The notes: generated by a model not told the origin, from the letters alone. 64,000 nt of DNA from Stomoxys calcitrans (GCF_963082655.1 NC_081552.1:124162458-124226457), one strand, 5' to 3'. Counted from the first letter of the stretch, positions 52,281 through 64,000 are shown. A program made the numbers and translations.

Positions 52281-53076
52281 TTTGTATACATTTAACTTGT
52301 CTTCGGTCTTTATTTTAGTCTTTGTCCTACTAAATAAACTACCTACGGTATTCTCACTTTTGAATGCTAGCCTAAAGTTATTCTTGTCATATATGTCCGA
52401 GTTATTAAGGCGTTCTGAATACCCAGGTAGGTATGTCGATGATTTGAATATTTTTTTCGGTGAATTGTCCCTTTCCGTGTTTGTGTCTGTTTCTTTTACG
52501 TGTTTTGTCAGACTAGTTGTGTTGTTGGGAAACTAATTTAATTTTAATATATGGCGAATTTTCTTTTCGTTTCCTTATGAAATATTGTGTCGCTTGTTTT
52601 AAAAACTCTGTTTATAAAATGTGTTGCGTATTAATCTTTATTCTCCTGAGATGTTTGGACTGGAAGTTGATATATCTTCCTGAAGCCGCATCTTTTTGAA
52701 ACCAGTTTAATTTGATTTGGGTTTCGTGTCTGCACACCATTGTGTCAAGATATGGTAATTTGTTGTCCTTCTCGTATTCCATTGTAAATTGTATTTGCTT
52801 GTCAAATGCGTTGATCACCATGAATGTATTCTCCAGTTCGTTTTCTCTATGACGCAAAATATATCGTCCACATATTTCGTCAAGAATTTTGGTTTCTTAG
52901 TCAGTTTTCTTATCGAAACGTCCAATAATTCCTCCATTATAACATCCGCAATTCTGGGTTATACGGGGGATCCCATTGGCATACCTGTTCTCTGTTCGTA
53001 CACTTTATCGTTGTATGTGAAGTATCTTGGAATCTTTGTATGTTTATCCACGGTAATGCATTTCTCCTTGATTGTT
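52281..53076 (-). mobile_element. Penelope-like element fragment (RT)
   Basis: On the minus strand from about 53060: FTYNDKVYEQRTGMPMGSPV (one stop follows), PRIADVIMEELLD, then KPKFLTKYVDDIFCV with the catalytic YVDD near 52870. Next come IQFTMEYEKDNKLPYLDTMV, SGRYINFQSKHLRRIK, NFINRVFKTSDTIFHKE, and near 52330 STYLPGYSERL and FRLAFKSENTVGSLFSRTK. This is the Penelope-like order up to the GIY-YIG linker. The endonuclease itself is missing, cut at the junction with the non-LTR element. Confidence 0.75.
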
Positions 53077-53853
53077 TTTATACCCACCACCGAAGGATGG
53101 AGGTATATTCATTTTGTCATTCCATTTGCAACACATCGAAATACCCATTTACGACCCTATATTAAAGTATATATATTCCTGATCAGCGTAAAAATCTAAG
53201 ACGATCTAGCCATGTCCGTCCGTCTGTCCGTGTGTCTGTTGAAATCACGCTACAGTCTTTAAAAATAGAGCTATTGAGCTGAAACTTTGCACAGATTCTT
53301 TTCTTGTCCATAAGCAGGATAAGTTCGAAGATGGGCTATATCTTCATAAAGCCCCCATATAGACCGTCCGCCGATTTAGGGTCTTAGGCCCATGAAAGCC
53401 ACTTTTATTATCCAATTTTGCTGAAATTTGGGACAGTGAGTTGTGTTAGGCCCATCGACAATTTTCTACAACTTGGTCCAAATCGGTCCAGATGTGGATA
53501 TAGCTGCCTGATAGACCAATATCTTGATTTAAAGTCTTGGCGTATTTATAATCCGATTTCACTGAAATTTTACACAGTGACTTATGTTATGCTTTTCGAC
53601 ATCCGTGTCGCTTATGGTTCACATCGGTTTATTTTTAGATATAGCTACAAAAAAGAGCAATATTTTGCTATACACAATTGAACAATGACTTATACTTATT
53701 AGGTCCAAATCGGAACATATTTCGATATAGCTGCTATGGGGCATAAGGTATGAATTTTTCACCGAATTTTGACGAAAGGTGGTTTACATATATTTCCGAG
53801 GTGGTGGGTTTTCAAAGTTCGGCCCGGCCGAACTTAACGCCTTTTTATTTGTT
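53077..53853 (+). repeat. INE-1-like copy K
   Basis: Starts TATACCCACCACCGAAGGATGG and has GTCCGTCCGTCTGTCCGTGTG near 53213. Three or four internal units follow. It ends with the GTTCGGCCCGGCCGAAC hairpin and CTTTTTATTTGTT. It is a shorter version of copy J. Confidence 0.75.
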
Positions 53854-54429
53854 ATTGCTAAGTTGACTGATACGCTTGGATATAATAACACGACATTGAA
53901 CGAAACTAATAGTTACATGCTGCTATGTTATTTTAATTTATTTATTTTCCGTTTTCATTGGTATGTAGCATATAATTGGCCATTTAGGCTAGTTATATTT
54001 AAATTAATTTAATTATTTTAAAGTTACTTCAACTAATGGTGTTTTTATTTTGTTTTCATTTAAGATATTCGATACGTAAATCAAAACTGCAGGTCACCGT
54101 GGCTTTTTCCAGCAATCCAGAGTCAAAGGATACAGATAATAACTCATCTTTAAAACAAAAAAACGTTTTAGATAATTCATTTATACATACTAATACAAAG
54201 TGAAGTGCAAGTGTTTTATCAAACAATCAAATTTGTTGTTTAACTTGACTAAAACTTAAAAAAAGGTTCATTATTGAAAGTTCACATTTTTGATTGAGCT
54301 AAAATTTTACGTGTGAAATAATAACATATTTGCGATAAAACAATAATTATGTTAATTAATACAACTTTTAAAATTATTTGGGTAAAATTTTTGATGGTAA
54401 GTAAAGTGTGATTCGATAGTACGATCCAT
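53854..54429. other. Unclassified AT-rich sequence
   Basis: No gene or recognised repeat is visible. Confidence 0.3.
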
Positions 54430-55145
54430 TTAAAAAATGTGTGAAGATTATTTCATGCAAATGTTTGGACTGCGCCCCAACTCTTTCCAACATTTTGGAG
54501 GGTATCTGACGAGTAAATGCTTCAATGTTGTCTTCCAACGCGTCACTTCAAGCGTGCTTGCCTGTATAGACATAGTAAACCGCACGATCTAGGCGGCCAA
54601 TTAACCGGTCCCGAACGTGAAATAAAATGTTCACCGAACTCGCCTCTTAATAAGTCCATTGTTACACGTGCTGTGAGGTATGTGGCACCGTGTTGTTGAA
54701 GCCACATGTCATGCAAGTCAAGCTCTTGCATATTGGGCAAAAAAAAGATTGGATATCATCTCACGGCAGCGCTCACCATTCACAGTAACGTTTGCATCAT
54801 CTGTAGAAATACGGTCCAATGCCACCAGCCCATAAACCGCATCAAACTGTGACTTTTTCTGGATGCATTGGTAGCTTTTGCAATGTTTCTGATTGATCTT
54901 CACTCCAAAATCGACAATTCTGCTTATTATGTATCCATTGAGCCAAAACGAGCTTCGTCGATGGAATGGAAGAAGCGCGCCATGAACTTTCTTAACGAAG
55001 CACGCATTTTGATAGTTAAATTCAATCATTTGCAAGCGTTGTTCGTTTTTAAGACTCGTAGTTAAATAATAGACCAAACTGAAGATGTTTGACAGCGATA
55101 CAACGTGAGTGAGCTGTTTAAACCAGTGTTTTCAAAAAGATAATA
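54430..55145 (-). pseudogene. DDE transposase remnant (Tc1/mariner-superfamily type), copy 1
   Basis: On the minus strand 55077-54718 contains fragments such as LIVKMRAS-type text and FGSMDT, then FMGWWHWTVFL. 54740-54543 reads MQELDLHDMWLQQHGATYLT and ISRSGPVNWPPRSCGLL. This corresponds to the LQQDGAxxHTA...WPPRSxDLxPLD region of IS630/Tc1-type transposases. The catalytic Asp of QQDGA is His here, and the PLD motif is lost. Further down, 54530-54450 keeps a C-terminal SKMLERVG-HLHEIIF-like end. Stops and shifts are numerous. Confidence 0.68.
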
Positions 55146-55197
55146 GCTAAAAAATCACCTAGTTATTTCTAATACCTAATGCAAATATAACCTTATT

Positions 55198-56495
55198 TTT
55201 ATACCCTCCATTATAGGATGGCGGGTATACTAATTTCGTCATTCTGTTTGTAACTACTCGAAATATTCGTCTGAGACCCCATAAAGTTTATATATTCTTG
55301 ATCGTCGCGACATTTTATGTCGATCTAGCCATCTGTCTGTCTGTCGAAAGCACGCTAACTTCCGAAGGAGTAAAGGTAGCCACTTGAAATTTTGCACAAA
55401 TACTTCTTATTAGTGTAGGTCGGTTGGTATTGTAAATAGGTCATATCGGTTCATAACCTGATATAGCTGTCATATAAACCGGTCTTGGGTCTTGATTTCT
55501 TGAGCCTCTAGAGTGCGCAATTCTTATCCGATTGGAATGAAATTTTGTACGACGTGTTTTGTTATGATATCCAACAACTGAGCCAAGTATGGTTCAAATC
55601 GGTCCATAACCTGATATAGCTGTCATATAAACCGATCTTGGGTCTTGATTTCTTGAGCCTCTAGAGTGCGCAATTCTTATCCGATGTGAATGAAATTTTG
55701 CTCGACGTGTTTTGTTATGATATCCAACAACTGTGGCAAGTATGTTTGAAATCGGTTCATAACCTGATATAGCCGTCATATAAACAGATCTGGGTACTTG
55801 ATTTCTTGAGCCTCTAGAGGGCGCAATTCTTATCCGATTGGAATGAAATTTTGCTCGACGTGTTTTGTTATGATATCCAACAACTGTGGCAAGTATGTTT
55901 GAAATCGGTTCATAACCTGATATAGCCGTCATATAAACAGATCTAGGGACTTGACTTCTTGAGCTTCTAGAGGGCGCAATTCCTATCCGATTTGGCTGAA
56001 ATTTTGCATGACGTATTTTATTTTTACTTTCAATAAGGTTCAATAAGGTTCAAATCGGTTCATAATCCGATATAGCTGCCATATAAACCAATCTTGGATT
56101 GACTTCTTGAGCCTCTAGAGGTCGCAATTATTATCCGAATTGCCTGAAAGCTTGTACGACGGATCCTCTCATGACCATCAACATAGGTGTTTATTATGAT
56201 CTGAATCGGTCTATAGCCCAATATAGCTCCCATATAAATCGATCTCTCTATTTTGCTTCTTGAGCCCCCAAAGGGCGCAATTTTTATTCGAATTGGCTGA
56301 CATTTTACACAGGTCTCCAACATATTATTTAATTGTTGTCCAAACCGGACCATATCTTGATATCGCTCTAATAGCAGAGCAAATCGGCATCTCTTGCCTA
56401 AGAAGAGATGCCGGGAGAAGAACTCGACAAATGCAATCCATGGTGGAGGGTATCTAAGATTCGGCCCGGCCGAACTTAGCACGCTTTTACTTGTT
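55198..56495 (+). repeat. INE-1-like copy L (full length)
   Basis: Starts TATACCCTCCATTATAGGATGG and has a minimal CTGTCTGTCTGTC block near 55335. About eight internal units follow, two of them near-identical (55690-55800 and 55810-55930). It ends with the TTCGGCCCGGCCGAAC hairpin and CGCTTTTACTTGTT. Confidence 0.78.
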
Positions 56496-57342
56496 ATTTA
56501 TCATCCTTATACCTGATACGTTGAAATTAATTTTCATAAAAGAGGAAAAAGAGAATAGTTAAAAAAACACATGACTATTTTCAAATTTTATGTAATAAAT
56601 TAAGGATTATCATACGACAAATTTTTATGAAATTGGTTTTAAATCGCAAAAGAATTTTTCTGCTTATTATGTTCAAAACATTGAAATTGAGTTCAGATAT
56701 CCCAACTCCTAGAAAATTTCAATTAGATTTTAGGTCATTCGTATATACATAAAATATAGGGAATTGTGTTCACTAAACGGGACAAAAAAAATCTTAAGCG
56801 CCAAATCATGGTTAATGTTACTACCTTTTAGTTCAATTTCCATCATTTGGGGTTCACTTTTATTGAGTGTAACCTTATTTGGCTCCAAAGCAGGGCAATT
56901 TTTATCCATTATCCTTTAAAGGATAAAGTCTGTAAAGAGATACAGGGCAAAGAACTTGATCTTTATATACTTTTTAGTAAAAGTTATATTTTTATATTAT
57001 TTTTTATGGATTAAATTAATTCTAACGACTTCATTCACAAAACTTAACGAAGCCTTAAAATAGGTATATTTGACAGTGCTATAAAGAAAATGTGGCAAAT
57101 AAACCTATTTAAACATACGGTTTTTGAATACCGGTGCACACATTTTTAATTTTCTTCCAAAGAGTATTTTAGTCTCTGCTCAAGGGTGTAAATCTGTTGT
57201 GCTTCCGGTATAAGCGCTGAAATTTTTAATTGTTTCACGAGCGAAATTCGTCAGTAATCATGGTTTTGTTTCCATACCAAAAGACGGGTTTTTCTCTGCA
57301 TTTATTATTTTATATTTTTATCGCAAATAAATTAAATAACAA
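56496..57342. other. Unclassified AT-rich sequence
   Basis: No gene, RNA or repeat that I can recognise. Confidence 0.3.
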
Positions 57343-57415
57343 TAAGTAAAAGCATGCTAAGTTCGGCTGAGCCGAATCTTGGAAACCCACCACCATGGAT
57401 TCTGCTAAAATATAG
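57343..57415 (-). repeat. INE-1-like copy M (end fragment)
   Basis: AATAAGTAAAAGCATGCTAAGTTCGG with an imperfect GTTCGGCTGAGCCGAA hairpin and CCCACCACCATGGATTCTGC. It may be the left end of the copy that resumes at 59563, with the AT-rich stretch between as an insertion. That link is inference. Confidence 0.5.
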
Positions 57416-59562
57416 GAGCCAGGGACTTAGCCAGGATATATAATATAATATATATATATATATATATATTTTTTTTTTTGATTCCAGAATACGTTATTCT
57501 TGACACGGGAGATGTCCTAGGAAAAGAAAAAAATCTTATTATATGTTCGAAGGAAGCATTATATAATTCGTTTAATAAAATACATTATTTAACAATGTAT
57601 TTGGAATGAATTTTATGACTAATGCATAATAATTTTTATAATTTTATAAAAAATCTAATTATTTATCCCCCGAAATATCTGACATAATTTATTCTGCTAA
57701 ATGCAAAAATAGCAAAAATTCAGTTTAATTATTAAATATAGTATTAACATTTTAAACACCGTTATTACTTTGGGAAAGTTTGCTTTTTTGGAGGCGAGAA
57801 TTTATTCGGAAGATCGGTCTATATGGCAATTACACCCAAATATGGTCGATTTAGGATGTATCTGGCAAAGATGTGAGGGCTGTAATACAACTCAACAAAA
57901 TGATGTCAAAGACACGCCTATTGTTAGCCAATGGAAAAAGCCAAAAATGGTCCGATTTAGATGAAAAATGCAATCTACACAATACAAAGCACAAAAAATC
58001 ATGTTTGTTTTTGACGCGACAAGAAGGCAACAACAGATAACGGAGTTCCAAAATGAAGATTAATCGTCCCTCTCAAAAACATAACATTCCAACTTCATTT
58101 GATATGGTATAACACTCGGTAATCAATGTCCAAGTTTTGCCAAATTCAGTTACCTCCATCTAGGGAGCTTGGAATTTTTGTAAACATGCAATTTGACTCG
58201 TTGAATTTCATTTAAGATTTCAATGTAAAAAGATTTTCTTAGAAGAAAATCAGGAATTCAAAATGCATATTTTAAAATATTTTAAACAATATTTCACTGT
58301 GCCCAAATCTACGGTCAAAGCCAACAGAACTAACAAATTACTACTAGAAATTTCTTCACTTAATTACTATTAGCTCCGTATCAGTCGACTTAAATACTGT
58401 ATTTTAAATTATGGAATTCCAAGAAAAAAAAACGAAATGGTTTTATTTGAAATATTTATTTTAAAATGTAAATTAACCTGGGTGATTATTTCGGGGTTTT
58501 AAAATTGTGTTTCCGAGTCCTTAAAATTTTTCGTTTTATTGTTGATGAAATTCAAATAATTTATAGTTAAATATTACTATTTTTTGAAAATGTTTTTCAG
58601 TTTTTTTGTTTTTTTTCGGAAAAATTTTATAAAAATATTCCATAAAGATTTGAGCTTAAAGAAAATTTTAATGACTTTTTGCTTAAAAAACAAAAATTTT
58701 ATCTTTTGAAAAAAATACATTGCGATTTGGTCTTTAAAAGAAATGCTTTAACCCAAACGACGAAAAATACCCAGGAATAGAGTTGCATTAGTAAAATTCT
58801 AGCTCAAGTTAAGAAAAAGGTATCGTAATGTAATTTTTATCGGCGTAAATTGAATGACTGAAACCAGATACAACAATTTTTCCCGCCATGTTTTGAGGAA
58901 AATTGGCTTGCCGAAAGTCTGCAATTTTTATATCCCAAAAATAAAACGAAAAAATTTCTCAAAATTCTTAGGATTCCGATTGTTGGAGTCCGTTCTAATG
59001 TTTCGTTACATTTGATTGTTTTTATTTGAAAAAAAAAATATTATAGCAATGATCCTACTGCGATTTTATGTCAAAATCAATAAATCTAACTTTCTTCGTC
59101 AAATGGTCATATTATAATATTAAACTTAAAATATTAAGAAAATTACTAAAATTCAAAATATATAAAATAGAATTTAAGGGAGAATTTATATAGACATAGC
59201 AATCTACGTCAATATAAATTCTCTAAATTATAAATACATAAAATTTTATCAAAATTGGACAACGGAATCGAGGGTCAGCCATAATGTGTTAAAATGTTGT
59301 CTTTTAAAATATATCAATAAATATTTTGGGAAATTGTTTGGGATAGATAAATGTTTATACAAAATGTAGCGCAAAATTTTATTGAGATTGTTCTCGATGT
59401 TAAGTTGGCTTTAGAGAGACTTTCGCCGAAATTTTAGTCTTAAAAAAAAAAATTTTTTTTGATAAAAAATTTTGTGTTTAGATTAAATTTATACATGAAA
59501 TTTAGCAATTTTAAAAAAAGTTACTGAAATTTTCTATTTAGAAAAAATTTAATTTACTACGT
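57416..59562. other. AT-rich stretch with (TA)n and decayed repeats
   Basis: A (TA)n run followed by T lies at about 57436-57480. A short INE-1-like piece (GATCGGTCTATATGGCAATTACACCC) is at 57812-57840. Degenerate AAATTTTGTCTTTAGA units appear at 58560-58800 and 59390-59560. No coding region is supported. Confidence 0.4.
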
Positions 59563-60127
59563 CCCTGATGGGAGCTATATCTAGTTATAGACCGAATTGG
59601 ACCGTACGTGGCGCAGTTATTGAGAGTCATAACAGAACACTATATGCAAAATTTCAGCCAAATCGGATGAAATTCGCGGCGAGTAAGGGCTCAAGAAGTC
59701 AAATCGGGAGAAGGGTTTATATGTAAACTATATCATGTTCTTGACCGATTTGAACCGTACTTGGCACAGTTGTTGGAAGTCGTAACTTCGGATAAAATTG
59801 TGGCTTCCATGGGCTCAAGAAGTAAAATCGGGAGATCGGTTTATATGGGAGCTATATCCAAATCTGAACCGATGTGGCCCATTTGCAATCCCTACGACCT
59901 ACATCAATATAAAGTGTCTGTGCAAAATTTTAAATGGTTAGCTCTACGCGTTCGACCGCTACCGTGATTTCGACAGACGGACGGACGGACATGGCTAGTT
60001 CGAATCATAACTTTGAGACGATCAAGAATATATATACTTTAAGGGGTCCTAAATCAATATTTCGAAGTGTTTCAAACGGAATTACTAGATTAGTATACCC
60101 ATATCCTATGGCGGTGGATATAAAAAG
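59563..60127 (-). repeat. INE-1-like copy N
   Basis: Three internal units (GGGAGCTATATCTAGTTATAGACCG, then CGGGAGATCGGTTTATATGGGAGC), a GACAGACGGACGGACGGACATGG block near 59972, and the end CCCATATCCTATGGCGGTGG. The orientation is minus. Confidence 0.65.
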
Positions 60128-60689
60128 AAATAACTAACGATTGAAACCAGCAAAACAAATGGTAACTATAATGGCAAGGGTTGCAAAAGATATTTTGTAA
60201 TTTTTCTCACTATAAGCAGAATACTACTTTGTCGCTTATTTTTCTCCAATATTTGGCTTCCTTTTTTTTAATATCGAGTTTGACCGCAAGTGGGAAGCTG
60301 AACGGAACACTTTGTTTATTTGCGTTCGTTCCCATGCCACTCACACCCACACCAGCCGACCGAGGCGGCCACTTCCCATTACATAGGGATGCGTACACCC
60401 CATAGTCTGAACTATGGAGGGTTAGACCTGTTAAAAGCTAAAGTTAGATCAAAATCTAAAGCAACTTAGATATTACACAACAATGAAAGGACAACAATAT
60501 GAACAGTCTTCTCTGGCAACATCTACAACAAACTACAGAGTCGGTGAAGGATATACAACAATAAATTTTTTTATATACAATACATCACACAAAGACCGAA
60601 ACAGATTGTTTATTTCGTAATTAGATCTCACTAAAGGTAGTCAAAGTGGTATGTTATGCCTAGTATTTCGGAGAGGAATATTAAAAGAA
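60128..60689. other. Unclassified sequence
   Basis: Includes a more GC-rich patch near 60330-60400 (CCACACCAGCCGACCGAGGCGG) but no supported gene. Confidence 0.3.
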
Positions 60690-61600
60690 GAAATTCAGCC
60701 GAATTCCATGGTCTGACTCAATCCTATCTGAGTAGCACTTGTACTCAAAACCACACTACCATATTCCAATGTAGGCCGGACTAAGCTTGTAAACACACAA
60801 ATAACACAACCGTATTCCTATGTAGGCCCGACTAAGCTTGTAAAGAAACGCTTGGACACATAAGGATCATCAAACTCCTTGGACCACCGTTTTATAAAAC
60901 CCAATAACGACTTTGCCTTGAGTCAATGATTGCAATTGATGCACGAGTCAATGTGCAAATTAAACCGTAATCTACCACCCAAAATAACACAACCGTATTC
61001 CAATGTAGGCCCGACTAAGCTTGTAAAGAAACGCTTGGACACATAAGGATCATCAAACTCCTTGGACCACCGTTTTATAAAACCCAATAACGACTTTGCC
61101 TTGAGTCAATGATTGCAATTGATGCACGAGTCAATGTGCAAATTAAACCGTAATCTACCACCCAAAATAACACCAAGATCAGTAAAGGAATCTACATTAT
61201 TCAATTCAAAAGAACTTATATAATAGTCACCTAGAATAGGTCTAACCCTAAAAAGATATAACTTCTTGCACTTTTTAAGATTAAACATCATGCCATTAAC
61301 ACTGCACAAGTCCACCAGAGAGTGCATATCGCTCTGCAAGCACAATGACCGATCTGGAGTATCCAAACTACAAAACAGCTTCACATCATCTGCGAACATT
61401 AAAATCTTTGAAGACTGACTAACTGATGGAAGATCATTCCAGTAAAGAACGAAAAGCAATGGACCTAAACGGCTGCCCTGTGGAACACCAGAATAAGCAG
61501 CTATATCCTTGGAAAGAATATTATTAAAATAAACTTTCAGTGAACGGTCTTGTAAATAAGAAGCGATTAAATTCAAAAGAACAGATGAAGAACCCATCAT
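60690..61600 (-). pseudogene. Non-LTR reverse transcriptase fragment (jockey/CR1-like)
   Basis: The longest frame is 61600-61106 on the minus strand. It has DRSLKVYFNNILSKDIAAYS, GVPQGSRLGPLLFVLYWNDL and MFADDVKLFCSLD with the catalytic FADD, then FNLKKCKKLYLFRVRP and SFTDLGVILGGRLRFNLHID. Below 61106 the thumb region continues in another frame through a tandemly duplicated 183-bp block. The 5' part (endonuclease and RT start) is absent. Confidence 0.78.
60801..61166. repeat. Tandem duplication, two 183-bp units
   Basis: ATAACACAACCGTATTCC at 60801 recurs at 60984 and begins again at 61167 before diverging. The two units are almost identical. They cover the RT thumb segment of the neighbouring fragment. 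Confidence 0.85.
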
Positions 61601-61604
61601 TTCA

Positions 61605-61829
61605 ATGTCACCTCTCTAACGTAACCTACCACCCAATAGCTCTGATTCTGTGTACGTTCGTTGAGCCTTCCCCTCTAACAGTTTAACACAAACTTGGACA
61701 TTCGCACTCTACTAAATAAATTTTAATCTATGTCAAAGATAGCCACTTAAACTACCTGAAAAGCCTATCTAATTAATATATTGGTATATCGGTAATATAG
61801 TCCCATATAATTTAATATTTAAAGATTAT
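61605..61829. other. Unclassified junction
   Basis: Lies between the RT fragment and the second transposase remnant. No feature is evident. Confidence 0.3.
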
Positions 61830-62503
61830 TTCATGAAAACGTTGACCTGACTGCGCCTAAAATGGTCCATCTACTTAGTCCAATTTTGGCATACTCCTTC
61901 CAACATTTCGGCCGGTATCTCACGAATAAATGCTTCAATGTTGCCTTCCAATGCGTCAATTGAATCGGGCTGTATTTACATGAGCTTTAACATAGCTACA
62001 CAATATGTAAATTTTTACGCGTAGGTGTGGCACCGTCTTGTTGAAACCACATGTCATGCAAGTGAAGCTCTTGCATTTTGTGCAAAAAAGTTGGATATCA
62101 TCTCAGGGTAGCGCTCACCGTTCACAGTTATGTTACGATTCGCATCATCTTTGAAGAAGTACGGTGATGATGCCAATTATGCCACCAGCCCATAAATTGG
62201 TAGATCTTGCAAAGCTTCTGGTTGATCTTTACTCCAAAATCGACAATTCTTCTCATTTACGTACCCATTGAGCCAAAAATTAGCTTCGTCGTAAAATGGA
62301 AGAAGCTCGCAATGAACTTTCTTAATAAATCACACATTTTCATAATAAAATTTAAAATTTTGCAAACGTTGTTCGTTTGTAAGACGATTCTTGGTTAAAT
62401 TATAGCCAAACTGAAGATGTTTGACAGTGAAACAAAACACGAAACAGCGTTAACTGTTTAAACCAGTGTTGCCAAAAAGATAGAAGCTAAAAAATCACCC
62501 TTT
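61830..62503 (-). pseudogene. DDE transposase remnant, copy 2
   Basis: Shares long stretches with 54430-55145: AAGATTATTTCATG, CGGTATCTCACGAATAAATGCTTCAATGTTG, ACCACATGTCATGCAAG, ATCTTTACTCCAAAATCGACAATTCT and TTTAAACCAGTGTTG. It is more decayed than copy 1: the CTGGCGG/WPPRSC part is missing and no long frame remains. Confidence 0.6.
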
Positions 62504-63279
62504 ACTATGTATGTATGTTCATTTCAGCAATGGTGGCAAGTGTGGTAAAAGCAAACATCAATACAGCTATGGTGCCAATGATGCCAATCAACCGTGTAAC
62601 TTCAAATTCATTATGAAAAGAAACCGTGTAAAAAAGAGTTGAGTGTACTCTATATTTCGCACTACCCTGCATGCAACCACGCACTTCTTGCTGAGTTCAC
62701 TAGCAATCAAGGGTTCATTCAATCGGTTTTTGCAACCCTTTAGTGTTATTTGTTAGTGTATTGTAGTTTTGATGACTTTTTCCCTTGCCTATAAATTTGG
62801 AATCACGAGTTCTGCAAAATCCTCAAATTAAACCTAATTTCTAGGTTGATAAATCAACCGGCTTTATCTTAAAAACGTTTTATTAAACCGGTTTGAATTT
62901 TGACATTTTTAGAAAATTGGTTACTTTTTATAAAAGTGAAAAAGTAGAAAACAAAACTCTTTTAAGACGAAATTTCAATCAATTTTACTTATAGATTTTT
63001 TTTTTAAATTAGCAAGACAACATTTTTATGATTTTTTTGAAGTCAAATTTTCTCAAAATACAATTTTTTAGGGTTTAACTTGCTGTAGTTGCCATCTTTT
63101 TCAAAAAATTTATTAATTATCTTCCTATGCGAAGACTCCATGAGTCGCAAGCTAGACGAAATAAACTAGGCGTAAAAATATTAAACACTACCAGATGCAT
63201 GAAATTCTGGGCAGAACAATTACATGTAACTCAGACCGCTAACCGCTCAGAAAAAAATTGTTTAACCCTCATCTCTATC
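62504..63279. other. Unclassified AT-rich sequence
   Basis: No gene or repeat that I can support. Confidence 0.3.
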
Positions 63280-63790
63280 CTATACATAACCATCAGTGGT
63301 GAACAAAATATTGCAAATTAATTTTATCTGGCAATATTTGTATGATTACAATCTTCAACTTGGTTAAATTTTGCCGTTTCTCTAGAGTGTATATTATTAG
63401 CAGTATACACATTTTATTTAATCATTCTATGAATTGGTTTGATTTCACCTATACATAACCAATAATTTTGAAAACGAAATTAAACTTCGAATCCCACTTA
63501 CGATAATAATCACGAACTTCTTATGAAAATTAAGATACATGTACACCAAATCCATAGCTGATAGTCAGTTTATAACCATTCAATGCAAAGTAACAGGTAT
63601 ATGGCAAATGTTGGTATTGCCTATCCTATACATAACCAGTGGTGGTGAAAAAAGCTGAAGAAATGAGATTTAAACTGGCAGTGCATGTGTGATAATAATC
63701 ACCAACTTGTGCTCACGAATAAATATCACCTTATCCGCATCTGATGGCGGCACATAACCAATGGTGGTGAAAACGAACGTATAACTGACA
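63280..63790. repeat. Dispersed CATAACCA-TGGTGGTGAAAA units
   Basis: TACATAACCATCAGTGGTGAACAAA (about 63280) is echoed at about 63450 (TACATAACCAATAATTTTGAAAACG), 63630 (TACATAACCAGTGGTGGTGAAAA) and 63755 (CACATAACCAATGGTGGTGAAAACG). The spacing is about 170, 175 and 125 bases. Each is followed by a purine-rich ATTAAACTTC/AGATTTAAACT-like word. Confidence 0.5.
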
Positions 63791-64000
63791 TAAACAATGA
63801 GTGAGTGCACCCCATTTTGGTGGAAACACTACACATTGTGCGTACTTTTATGTATGGATGTGTGCATTCACACTGGATTATAATCATTCCCCAAATTTAT
63901 AAATTTCGGGATATGTACTGTAATACTGCATTAGAAGCACTGGCAACGACAGAGAAAAATAGTTTGTGGTAGCCGTGTCGTTCAATCAGTAATTTTTTTT
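63791..64000. other. Unclassified end of window
   Basis: No supported feature. Confidence 0.3.

Noticed and set aside
55594..56043. 149-codon minus-strand ORF with repeats
   Set aside because: Again INE-1-like internal units, not a protein-coding gene.

Overview
The window looks like repeat-dense, non-coding chromosomal DNA of a higher fly, most likely a calyptrate (muscid-like) dipteran. It is AT-rich and packed with INE-1/DINE-1-like repeats carrying a GTCC microsatellite and a GTTCGGCC-GGCCGAAC end hairpin. It also holds LTR, non-LTR, Penelope-like and DDE-transposon remnants of types I associate with Diptera. I found no convincing host protein gene, rRNA or tRNA gene. Nearly every supportable ORF belongs to a transposable element.

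Layout. 1-4225: INE-1-like copies and a second repeat family with a GATATCAGATTCG core. 4226-15927: a complete 11.7-kb Ty3/gypsy element (Osvaldo/Ulysses-like by inference) with 3-kb LTRs, a 4-bp target duplication, a tRNA-Lys primer site, a Gag with an N-terminal RING-H2 finger, a textbook -1 frameshift signal and a pol carrying two lesions. 15928-18653: the rest of the INE-1-like copy it interrupted, plus others. 19085-23600: a degraded RNase H-bearing non-LTR element with an internal inverted duplication. 23999-26290: an INE-1-like copy and a non-LTR ORF1 remnant. 26589-36059: a complete 9.5-kb BEL/Pao element on the minus strand with a 5-bp target duplication. It has an intact 1764-residue Gag-Pol and an extra in-frame 307-residue downstream ORF. 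36060-43660: INE-1-like copies and a jockey-like non-LTR element carrying an 85-bp MITE. 44440-53076: a second GATATC repeat array with a tRNA-derived SINE, further rearranged non-LTR copies and a Penelope-like RT fragment. 53077-64000: INE-1-like copies, two broken DDE-transposase copies, a non-LTR RT fragment with a 183-bp tandem duplication, and AT-rich sequence.

The two LTR elements are the only nearly intact units. Their LTR pairs look almost identical, so both inserted recently, and each landed near the end of an INE-1-like repeat. The BEL/Pao element is the most interesting object. Beyond one TGA stop in the context TGA-CTA-G, the same frame stays open for 326 codons. That extension repeats the three-zinc-finger array of Gag with identical finger and inter-finger spacing and adds a protease-like domain lacking the catalytic Asp. 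A good splice acceptor just before its first ATG gives a second possible expression route. The RING-H2 finger on the gypsy Gag is the other candidate for an undescribed function. Both suggest retroelements that have added accessory domains, but family novelty could not be checked here.
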